Of a DNA stretch of 64,000 bases, positions 24,687 through 34,400 are shown one piece after another. A program made the position numbers and the translations under genes. The DNA is from Anaeramoeba flamelloides (Eukaryota > Metamonada > Anaeramoebidae): contig JANTQA010000075.1 in the NCBI GenBank assembly GCA_027625915.1, forward strand, positions 1,116,001 through 1,180,000, written 5' to 3'. Under the pieces are notes generated by a model. The model was given only the letters and a program-made list of their open reading frames with translations. It searched no databases and had not been told where the DNA came from. Each line of letters begins with the position of its first letter. Within the stretch, counting starts at the first letter, position 1.

Positions 24687-25266
24687 ATATGTCCTTAATA
24701 AAATCAAGCACTATTTTTTTCTGATGAATATTTTTCGAAATCTAACCTTATAATAAAATTCAATTATTCACTGGGATAAAATTTTTTAGAATAAAAACAC
24801 TCTCAACTTTTGAATATTGAAAATATTTATTGAAATTACTGTGCACTTTTTTATTTATTTTCGAAAAATTGAGGTTGAGAAAATTTTGAAATTAAAGAAT
24901 ATGTTAATGTATTAAATTAGAATATTTTTTCAGAGAGTTTATATTGTTTAGTTTAAATTTTTTTTTAATTTTATCATTTGAAAATAAAAAAAACATTTGA
25001 AGACCAAATAAGTACCTTTTGTGAAAATAAAATTCCCATAATTTCAAATTTTATTTTAGTAAATGAGTTAAAACAAGATAATGTATATAAAAATATACAT
25101 AATTTCAACTTTGAATTCAATTACTTTGGCAAAAAATTTTTTCAAAAAAAAGTTATATGGAAACTTTCTTTATTGTTATTTTTTCATTTTTTTTTTTAAT
25201 TGTATTAATGGAAGTTATTTGATCAATTTTCCATTTTTAGTGTTTTTTTTGTCGTAGGGACATATA
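24687..25266. repeat. Family D repeat, copy D2 (unoccupied site)
   Basis: 580 bp with short inverted ends: ATATGTCC at the left and GGGACATAT at the right (25257-25265). Direct repeat of D1 without the MITE. Probably a non-autonomous DNA transposon; no coding capacity. Confidence 0.65.
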
Positions 25267-25726
25267 TTATTTTATTTATTTATTTTATCAAAAAAATATC
25301 TTTAATACATTGTTTTATTTTTAATAAAAAATAAATCATTTTAGAATTCAATAAACTAAATAATAATTCAAAAAATAAAATAAAAAATCAATAATTGTTT
25401 TTTATTATAAAGATCAATCTAAAATATAATTATCTAACAACTTTATCAGAAAACTATTTTGAGTTTTTAATATAAATTTAATTTAGACCAAATAGAAATA
25501 AGAAAATAAATTTATTTGGTAATATCAAATAAATTGTAAAACTTTCATTTTAAATGTGAATAAATTTTGGATAATTTGATACGTTAAGGGATCTAAAAAA
25601 AACAATGAAACTATTTATCATTGTAAACTTAAAGTTCAAAACAGTAATTTAGATGGATCTAAATCTTTGGATTACATTTTATTGAGTAATTTCCCCTCTG
25701 TAAAAAAAAAAAGTTTTTTCATTTTA

Positions 25727-26190
25727 TAATGTAATTGGACTTAATATTTTTATGGGTATGTAACATTTCATCAGCTTCTTTAAAAAGTTCTTCAGATAAT
25801 TGAAGTTTATAAATATTTGCAAAAACAAAAAAAAAATAACAAGAAAAATCTTTCTTAATTCCAAAAGATCAAAAAAATCAAGCTAATTTTTCAAAATGTT
25901 AGATCAGAAATTCTTTTTTCTATAAATCTGTAAATTTTTTCTTTTTTATAATTTTTTCTTATGTGACTACTTGATTGGCTTTGAAGAAAAATGAATTTGT
26001 ATAGGTTCAGGAAACAAACATTTTTTAGAATCCCAGTCAATGAAGAGTCAACCTTATTTTTTAGAGAATTTGTTTTTTAACATAATTTTAGCTAACAAGG
26101 ATCGTGGTTTCAGAAAGTCATCGAGTAATAAGTTAACCTTAAAGTTGGAAAGAGTTGTTTACCAATTATTTCCAGAACCAACAGACATTA
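25727..26190 (-). pseudogene. Possible broken or multi-exon coding remnant, family unknown
   Basis: Minus-strand stretches here have protein-like composition, unlike the surrounding noise: one around 26136-26055 (NLLLDDFLKPRSLL), one around 26045-25970 (FIDWDSKKCLFPEPIQIHF) and one around 25820-25725 (YKLQLSEELFKEADEMLHTH). They lie in different frames and no confident splice chain links them. It could be a decayed gene or an unresolved small gene divergent from the plus-strand gene at 26430. The family is not recognised. Confidence 0.3.
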
Positions 26191-26429
26191 TTTTTCTCAG
26201 TTAACCTTTGGGTTGAAAGTCTTTTAATGAATAAGGTACTTTATTATAATAATTATTGTTCTTTTCGAGATCTAAATCTAAAAATATGACCATTTGAAGT
26301 GAATCGACTCTGAAATAAGTAAGAACGAAATACTGATCGAAAAAACCTATTTAAGAAAACGAAAACTATTTTAAAAATCATTTTTTATTAATTTTTCTTT
26401 TTTTATTTCCTTTAAAATAACAAACAAGG

Positions 26430-29400
26430 ATGAGCCAAACGACTAAAAAAGAAACACAACCAAAAAAAAATGATCAACAGCCAAGGGTGTTGCCTTATTT
26501 AGCAATCCAAAACAACACTTTTGGAATAATTAGGAAAAATGACTGTAGTCTTGGTGTGGGATCAAAATTCCCATTAAACAATCCGTTTCTTTCCCAAACG
26601 TCTCGATCCCAACAAGAACTGAAGACCAAGAAAACAAAGTCAAAAAAGATCTCTCAAATCAACACAAACGAGGCTTTTCAAGTGCCACTAGTTGCTCGGT
26701 CGCTTTCAAAGAACAAAAGTCCACGAATTCAAACCGTTTCATATAAGCGATCAAGATTAAGAATTGGCGGAGATGGATTTTGTTCAAAAAAAAACATCTT
26801 AAAGAGTACAAGAAGAAACACAGCAACCTTTTCTAACAACCAAAAGCAACAACAAAAAAAATGGAATCAAAGAAAAAGGTTCTTCATTGAACCAACCTTC
26901 TCCTTTTCTGAAACAAAGGGTTTTACTGAGAAACAAACTGAAAAAAATATCTACACACTGCAGAATCACAAAAGAACACGAACAAATTCAAATCCGCATT
27001 TATCAAACTTGACTCCCAAAATAATTGAATTTAAAAAACAACAGCAACAACCAATACAAATTCAACAACAAACAACAATAATAATTGCAGAACCACAACA
27101 AGAACAACAACAACAACCACAACAACAACAACAAGAAATAAGAGAACAACAACAACAACAACAACAGTGGAGGTGGCAGCAATCAGAGCAACAAAAACAA
27201 AAGAATGAGACTAAATCAGGATCAAATCTCGTTTTGAAAGAAAACATTATCCCAATTAAATCGCCACTTGTATTATTCAGAAGAAAAGCCAACAAAATCC
27301 ATATCCAAGATCAAAAAAATCGACAGGGACTCTTTTTGACACATAATAAAGAAAAAAACAAATTTCAAAACCAAACAAAGCATAAAGTTCAAATGAGTTC
27401 TTTGGTAAGGAGCTCCAAAAAAAAAAAATCATATTCCAAAAGAAAGCCAATGAAAACAATAAAAAATTACCAAGAGCTCAAGAAAATTCAAGAATTAAAA
27501 CGAAAAAAACAACAAGAAAAATCATATAACCAAACAAGAATCAAAAAACATTTACCGAATTTATTCAATCGTAATGTCCAACTCCGGCTAACTGAGCAAT
27601 ATCTTAAAAACAATATGCCACTTGAAATTGAATTCAAATTGCTAAATTCAACACACTTTTATGTGACAAAGCCAGATATTTTAGAGGTTTGTAATCTTTA
27701 TATGCGCATTGATCAATGGCAATTTAATGAAAAAATGCAAACTTTTTGTTTCCCATTAGGCATGTACGATAAAGTTCTTGAAAAGATGAGGGGCTTAAAG
27801 CATTTTAATATTTTGATTAATGAATTACCAAATTGGATCCTACTTTGCTTAAATGATAGCAACAACAGCAACCTGATCAACAAACATTATGTTCACGATG
27901 TAAAAAAAGTGGAATATAGGGAATCGATTACCGATCAATGTAGTAATCAGACAAGACTATCACCAAAACTTGAAAAAAAAATCAATAATCTTGGAAAAGA
28001 TATTTTTAGCTATGGCTTACAACATAAAGGCAGAATCATGTTGACTAATAATAATATTTTTGGAAAATGCGTTACTCCAAATACAAGAGTTATTACTCAA
28101 AGTCATGGTATTTTATTCATTAAAGATATTTTTAAACGGTTTGCCGATAAAAAATCAAAAAGAATTGAAAATTTTGGAGAATGGTATGACTTAAACCCAA
28201 AAATCTTAGAGGTCTATTCAATCAATCCAAAATTTACAATAAAGGGTAAAAATAAAAATTATACAAAAAGAAGTAACCAAAGCAATTTAAAAATAGTTCA
28301 AGTCGGGAAAATTTATCGTGAGAAAGTTACGACGATAATTAAATTTATCACATCCAATGGCATCAGCCATTCGGTTGCACCAAATCATAAACTCTTCACT
28401 TTACAAGAAGGTTGGGTATCAGCCCACGAACTGAATATTCAAAAACATTCATTAATTTTTTCTTCTCCATTGGAATTAAGCAAATCAATAGAATTTTTTA
28501 ATGAAGAGATCGCAAATAAATTTGGAATTTTTTTTTCAAAATATGCTTGTTCTAAAAAGGGCAAAAATAAAAATTTAAAGGTAGATGAGAAAGACAAAGA
28601 TAACCAAAACAAAAGAGAACAAAAATTTTTTTTATTAGAATTAACAAAATTAAAAAATATGGAAAATATTTTTGATCAATTCAATACCTTTTCAGTCAAA
28701 TATAATATCATTGCAAAAGGTAAATCAAATCTAAAAATTGGAATTCATTTTAAAAAATCTTTCATTAACATTTTAAATTTTATTGAAAATTGGAATGAAA
28801 AATTGATAAAAATATTTTTAAAATCGTTTTTTATTAAAAAATCTGTATATTCTATTCCAATTTATAATAAAAAAATTGCAAATTCAATTTGTTACCAAAT
28901 ATCCAAACTTCCGAATAAAATTGGAAAAATTATAATTTTTAAAGAAAAAGAATTGAAAAGATATCAAATTAAAATTGAAAATACATTTAATAAATATTTT
29001 TCATTTGTTGACATTTTTGAAATAAAAAAAAAAACATTTCAGGATCAAAATAAAAAATGGGTTTATGATTTATCAATTACAAATAAAGATGATCCCAAAA
29101 CCTATTTATTCAATTGCTTACTGGGACATAATACAACACAAAGCCTTTCATTGGCAAGCAATTATCAAGTAAATTGGCCACTTTTAATCATTTGCAAAAG
29201 CACCTTTAAAAATGATTGGTTTGAAAAATGTAAAGAATTATTAGATTTTAAAAAAATAAAAACCACACACCCTCAGCTAACTTCACCATCCATTTCACCA
29301 TCACAACCTATCATAAAAACACACTCATCACCTTTAACATTAATTTCAAAAAAATACAACAGAAAATCAAAAAAGAAGAATATCAATGCAAAACCCAAAC

Positions 29401-30860
29401 AAGATCGCAATAGCATCACAATTATAACTTATGAAGATTTTGAAAAAAATATGGAAATAAACCAACAATTAAATGAAAAATCCTTTGGTATGGCAATTCT
29501 AGATTCCAGTTATATACTAAATGATATTAACCCAATTAAATTCCAAAAAATCAAAAAGTTGTTAACAAATGCTAAACAATTAATTATTATAAACCAAATG
29601 TTTAATCTGAATAAAACCCTAGAAATTTTCCCATTATTGCAACTACTTCAACCAAAATTATTTAACTGTGTAAAAGAATTTACCAATAGATATCAATTCG
29701 GATCGAATCAAAATGAATTATTAATACTACTTGAAAAAATAGGTGTAAAAATCAATAATAATACCCATAAAAAAAACAATACAGATTCGATATTAAATGA
29801 ATCTGTGTTATCACCAAATAATAAAATAACGAATAATTCAGAAACAATAATGGAAGGAAATATATTACCAAAAAGAGAACAGATTATTTTTAAATATCAA
29901 AACAATAAAGAAATGAAACGAATTTTAACAAACTTGTTCCAACAAGAAGAAAAAATAATTTCACTTCAAAAAAAGAAAAAACTTAAAAAAAAGCAATTCC
30001 AAAATTTAACAAAATTCACAGAAAAAAAGCAAAAATATTTAAATATTCTTTCAAATTTTGGCATATTGAATAAGAAAAAAATCATAGTTTCATATTTAGC
30101 CGAAGTGGTATCTTCAATTTCTTTATCCAGTGAAAATAATATTAAAAAATTAATAATTTTTGCACAAAATGAAAAAATGATCGATGAAATTGCAAACATA
30201 ATTCATGAAAACCAATTTGAATTCATAAAAATTATTCCAAATCTTGAGAAAAAATTTGCAAATTTGTTGATTAACAGATTTAACTCCCAATACAATCAAT
30301 GTAACATCGCATTGATTAGTTTAAAAGTTGATTTTTATCAAAAGGTGTTTTTGAATGATTCCTCTTTAATATTATTTACAGAAATACCCCGAGATCCAAA
30401 TTTAATAGCACAGATTGAAAAAGAAATCGCAAAATCAATTTCCGTAAACAAGCATTTGATGTATATACAATACTTATTATTTAAAAATTCTTTAGATGTT
30501 ATACATTGGTACAAATTTTGTACAAAAATGAGTGAAAATGGTATAAAAATCGAAAACATCATCAACAACCATTCATTTTTATTTCATTCCAATTCAAGCA
30601 TTATCTCCAATTTTGTTTTAAACTCTAAAAAAAAAATAAATAAAAATAGTAAATATCAAAAAACAAATTATAATTATTCGAAAAAGTATTCAAATAAATT
30701 ACAAAAAGGTAGATTGAATTCGGATAATGACCAAAATCAACAATTTTTGAAATTATTTTTCAATAAAAATAAAAGTCTTTCTAAAATTCGGAATTGCCCG
30801 GAAATAGAAATAGATTTAGATGAAGAAGATTCTCAATCAGAGAGCGAAGGTGAAAACTAA
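26430..30860 (+). CDS. SMARCAL1-like HARP/SNF2 protein interrupted by an intein
   Basis: An intronless 1476-codon frame. The basic, Gln-rich N-terminus (1-370) has no clear domain. Residues about 378-480 resemble a HARP domain (HFYVTKPDILEVCNLYMR, then ILINELPNWIL). The SNF2 N-lobe follows: GLQHKGRIMLTNNNIFGK is aligned to SMARCAL1's GRLLLADDMGLGK, then after the intein TTQSLSLASNYQVNWPLLII to KTIQ...WPLLVV. Later motifs are eroded: motif II has LDSSY (1024-1028) instead of DESH, motif III IINQM instead of LSGTP, and motif VI QIEKEIAKS (from 1328) instead of the arginine-finger RIHRIGQ. The C-terminus is acidic (EIEIDLDEEDSQSESEGEN). SMARCAL1-type proteins anneal and remodel stalled replication forks in the nucleus. 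The Walker A is rebuilt only if the intein splices out, and the lost motifs suggest ATPase activity is weak or absent. Mature length would be 1121 aa. Start: first ATG, with upstream stops. Confidence 0.85.
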   Translation: MSQTTKKETQPKKNDQQPRVLPYLAIQNNTFGIIRKNDCSLGVGSKFPLNNPFLSQTSRSQQELKTKKTKSKKISQINTNEAFQVPLVARSLSKNKSPRIQTVSYKRSRLRIGGDGFCSKKNILKSTRRNTATFSNNQKQQQKKWNQRKRFFIEPTFSFSETKGFTEKQTEKNIYTLQNHKRTRTNSNPHLSNLTPKIIEFKKQQQQPIQIQQQTTIIIAEPQQEQQQQPQQQQQEIREQQQQQQQWRWQQSEQQKQKNETKSGSNLVLKENIIPIKSPLVLFRRKANKIHIQDQKNRQGLFLTHNKEKNKFQNQTKHKVQMSSLVRSSKKKKSYSKRKPMKTIKNYQELKKIQELKRKKQQEKSYNQTRIKKHLPNLFNRNVQLRLTEQYLKNNMPLEIEFKLLNSTHFYVTKPDILEVCNLYMRIDQWQFNEKMQTFCFPLGMYDKVLEKMRGLKHFNILINELPNWILLCLNDSNNSNLINKHYVHDVKKVEYRESITDQCSNQTRLSPKLEKKINNLGKDIFSYGLQHKGRIMLTNNNIFGKCVTPNTRVITQSHGILFIKDIFKRFADKKSKRIENFGEWYDLNPKILEVYSINPKFTIKGKNKNYTKRSNQSNLKIVQVGKIYREKVTTIIKFITSNGISHSVAPNHKLFTLQEGWVSAHELNIQKHSLIFSSPLELSKSIEFFNEEIANKFGIFFSKYACSKKGKNKNLKVDEKDKDNQNKREQKFFLLELTKLKNMENIFDQFNTFSVKYNIIAKGKSNLKIGIHFKKSFINILNFIENWNEKLIKIFLKSFFIKKSVYSIPIYNKKIANSICYQISKLPNKIGKIIIFKEKELKRYQIKIENTFNKYFSFVDIFEIKKKTFQDQNKKWVYDLSITNKDDPKTYLFNCLLGHNTTQSLSLASNYQVNWPLLIICKSTFKNDWFEKCKELLDFKKIKTTHPQLTSPSISPSQPIIKTHSSPLTLISKKYNRKSKKKNINAKPKQDRNSITIITYEDFEKNMEINQQLNEKSFGMAILDSSYILNDINPIKFQKIKKLLTNAKQLIIINQMFNLNKTLEIFPLLQLLQPKLFNCVKEFTNRYQFGSNQNELLILLEKIGVKINNNTHKKNNTDSILNESVLSPNNKITNNSETIMEGNILPKREQIIFKYQNNKEMKRILTNLFQQEEKIISLQKKKKLKKKQFQNLTKFTEKKQKYLNILSNFGILNKKKIIVSYLAEVVSSISLSSENNIKKLIIFAQNEKMIDEIANIIHENQFEFIKIIPNLEKKFANLLINRFNSQYNQCNIALISLKVDFYQKVFLNDSSLILFTEIPRDPNLIAQIEKEIAKSISVNKHLMYIQYLLFKNSLDVIHWYKFCTKMSENGIKIENIINNHSFLFHSNSSIISNFVLNSKKKINKNSKYQKTNYNYSKKYSNKLQKGRLNSDNDQNQQFLKLFFNKNKSLSKIRNCPEIEIDLDEEDSQSESEGEN
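28068..29132 (+). other. Intein (355 aa) at the Walker A GK|T site
   Basis: Residues 547-901. The first residue is Cys547 in CVTPNTRVIT (block A). Block B is GISHSVAPNHKLFTLQEGWV (644-663), with Pro-Asn-His653 and the following Gly-Trp; the usual Thr of TxxH is Ala650. Block F is KWVYDLSIT, and the end is GHN|T with penultimate His900, terminal Asn901 and Thr902 as the C-extein nucleophile. Both splice junctions thus have standard class 1 chemistry residues. The middle (about 690-835) resembles a LAGLIDADG endonuclease by layout (EIANKFGIFFSKYACSK; IKIFLKSFFIKKS), but the acidic catalytic positions appear lost and a charged linker (DEKDKDNQNKREQK) is present, so homing is probably dead while protein splicing may persist. 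Confidence 0.88.
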
Positions 30861-31440
30861 TGATATAATTTATTATAAATTGTTAATTTTTTTTTTAAAA
30901 TGTATTATTAATTTTTTTATTATTATTATTTTTTTTTTTTTTTATTTGAAATGATTATTACCACTTAAAAGTTTTAATTTTGGATACCACATCCGATTAC
31001 TATGCTTTATTTATTATTGGATGGTAGATAAAAAAAACTTTGAAAAATAAAAACCAAACAAAAAAAAAATGTTTTTTTCTTTTTATTTTAAAAAAATGGA
31101 TGAGTTATTAAAGTGCTCTAAGTTGCCGTTAATTTTTTTTTTTAATTTTTGAAATCAAAAAAAATCAAATAAATTTTTGGTTTATTTCAAAAATTTAAAA
31201 AAAAACCAAACGAAAATCTATTGATTTTACAAATAAATAGAAAACTCAAAAAAAACTAACGAAAATCTATTAAATTTACCAATAAAACAGTAAACCCCAA
31301 GAAAAGCTAACTGCAGACATGCGTTAATTTTGTTGAATTACATCTTCTCGCTTCTCCTCAAAATAAAATAATAAAAAAATAAAAAATAATAATAATAAAT
31401 ATTTTTTATTTTTATTGGTTTTAAAAGTATAAAAAAAAAA
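30861..31440. other. Convergent intergenic spacer with family H remnant
   Basis: 580 bp between two tail-to-tail genes. About 31100-31320 carries H words in inverted orientation (aacgaaaatctattgatttt, aatagaaaactcaaaaaaa). T-rich and A-rich runs near 30885-30940 and 31375-31440 may serve 3'-end formation. Confidence 0.5.
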
Positions 31441-34400
31441 TTAATTTTCTTGAGTCTCATTGGTGTGTTTTTGTTTGTAAGATAATTCGAGCAATTGTCT
31501 AATTTCTTTTTGTTTATTAAGCTGATCTTCGATTTGAGAAATGTGATTTTGGAGATTATCATTTTTAACAGACAATCGCTCAACATCTAACATGTTACTT
31601 TCAATTTGCCGTTTCAAATTATCGAGCTGTTTTCTAACTTTACTTCTTTTTTGTGTTGATTGGGTTTCATTTATCTGTGGACAAAATCCTTGTTCTTTGG
31701 GTTCAATGTAAGACGAAGGAACAAATCCCTGTTCTTGGGTTAATATATTTTTCACTGTCCACCAACTTGCTTCCTGAGTTTCTTGATTTTCTTGACCCTC
31801 CTCTAAATTTTGAGAGATAACTTCATAATATTGCCCCTTTTTTACACTTATTTCACTTTCTTCATTTGCGTCATAGTCAAACACCCCGATCGCAAATAAT
31901 GGTAAAAAGGTTTTTTCTTTTCCCTAAATTATTATTATTATATAAATTTTTTTTTTAAAAAAATTAATATTTCATTGTTAAGTAAATAAGATATTTAAAA
32001 CAAAATTCGATCAGGCTATTCTTAACATTTCATTTTTTTTTTTTTTTTTTGATATATTGAAAATCTTTCAGAATGGAGACAAGATTATAATCCTTTAAAA
32101 AATTAATATTTAAGTGTTAATTGGAAAAGAGGTATAAAACCACCTTTTATCATGTAACTCTGAACATTTCATATATATTCTTTTCTTTTTTTAATTTTTT
32201 TTGATATATTGAAAATCTTTTAAAGTGAGATCTGAATAAAATTTGTTTTTGATAAAATTATTTTGGTTAAAAATTGATTATTGTTTTTTTATAATGTTTG
32301 TTCATAAAAAATCATAAAACTAAGATGATTTTATATTTTTAATTGACATTTTTTCAAATTTAGATAAAAATAACCATTTAAGCTATTTCCAAAAAAGTGT
32401 GGAAAATTTATTTTAAAAATATCTTTATTAAAATTAATCTGTCATAAAACTATTTAAATATACAAAATTGTTATTAATCACTAATTGATTCTTTATAATA
32501 ATTCGATTTGTTTATAGGCAAGACACTACTAAAAATAAAAGATATCAAAGTTTCTGATACCTGTGTTTATTATTTTGATTTGGAAACAATCTCCTTGTTT
32601 TATTCTGAGTTTGGCCTGGAAGAACGAAAAAAATGATATTGTTCAAAGTGATATAAGATGGCATTGAGGAGTTCGAAGAACGACGATTAATATCATCTTA
32701 GCACCAGAACAATATCATTATTTTGAGTCTGGAAGGAGTATTCAAAATGAAGAATTATAAAAGGTGATTTTTGAACAAATGAAATAATATGATATGCTAT
32801 TTATTTTTTGGAAATTAGGATCTAACAAGTTGAAACAAAAAAACAAACCAAACAAATATTAACCAAAATAACTAATTTGTTGTTTTTTAAAGGTACTTTG
32901 AATAACTTGTTCTTCAAAAACCTTATTCTCCCAATGGAGTTAACGAAAAAATTGAAGTTAAATTTTATATTTTCATCATGGAGAAAAAACTTGGTTTAAA
33001 TTTTACAGAGACAAACTAGATCGTTCATCCATTCAATGAGATCTATCTATCCTTTTATTTTCCGTTTGTTAGACAATTCTCAAAAACTATCAAACATAAA
33101 AACCCGCATGCACCTGACGTGTTCTTAACAATGAATGATACTGAACATTCCTCTAAAATTTCTTGACTTGGCATAGTAAAAAAATGTTTGTATTTTGTTT
33201 TTTTCAAAAATTATAATTTATTTTTTTCTCCTTTCCAAAAAACCTCTAATAAATGGTCTCTAAATGGTCTCTTTTCTCTTCAAAAAAAGAGAAAAGACAG
33301 CAAATCAAAAATTTTTTTTTTTCAAAATGATATTGCTTTTTTTTCGAAAATGAGAACCAAAGAAAAAAACAATGTTTGTATTTAGACATTGTTTTTAATA
33401 AAGAAATGGAATTCATTCCATTTCCAAACATTCCCCAAATTATCAAGCACTTTTTTTTTAGTTTTTATTGAACAAGTAATTAGGCTACTTGGAACAAAAT
33501 GTTTGTACAAATGGCTTGAAATTGAGACATTCCCTAATCTCACTGTTATCAATTAAACAACTTTGCAAATAAAAATTTCAAAGTACTGTTGAATAACTTT
33601 AAATATCATATTTAAAGACAATTTTTCTGAGTAAAATACTTTTTATTTTACTTTGCTAGAATTGGAAATAAGAAGATCAGAAAATTTTCAAACTTTGCCT
33701 AATAATACAAGGAAGTTCTCAGAATCTTTCCACAGCAACTACAATACTATCTTAAACTTTTAAGAGTTCTAATCTCTTTCTTATCTATAGTTATCAAAAA
33801 TTATTTACTTATAATTTCACAATGAAAAAGTTTATGTTTAAAAAAAAAAAATTTCAATTTTATAAGATATTTTTTAGGTGTGAAAATTGGTGAGATATTA
33901 TTTTCTTTTTGAATGTAAAAAATCATTTTCATTACTTGTTTAATATGATAAAATTTTTAATAGAGAATGGAAAAAATATAAATGTATTTTATTCTTTAAA
34001 AAATTGTTTGGATCCTTATTATATTGTCATTTTTTTTCATTGAAATTGGTCCTACTCCCTTTTCTACAAAATTAAGTTTGAATTTTTTTTTTCACTTTTT
34101 GTAAATATTTCAACGAAACATATTTAGAAATTAACCCAATAGACACTGATTAAATCGTTATTCATATTTCTCTTAATTTGGCATTGACCAATTTACAAAT
34201 ACTTTCACTAACAAAGAGAATTTTTTCTGAAATGTCAAAAAACAAATTTTCCCCACTTTTTTTGAAATAACTAGATTATAATCATATTCATGAATCTTTA
34301 TATAAACTATTTTTCAAAATTGTTGACTCACTTTATAATGTTATTAGAAGTGGTTTTGTTGGGTTTTATCCTATATTCTTCTAAAAATAAATTTTCAATT

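Larger units (their letters stand above)
22097..26429. other. Intergenic, 4.3 kb
   Basis: It contains B3, a family H block, repeat D2 and a possible coding remnant just upstream of the intein-bearing gene. The rest is A/T-rich without recognisable signal. Confidence 0.5.

Noticed and set aside
27062-27295. Cys-rich minus-strand frame resembling a metal-binding protein
   Set aside because: Antisense of CAA (Gln) repeats in the intein-bearing gene.
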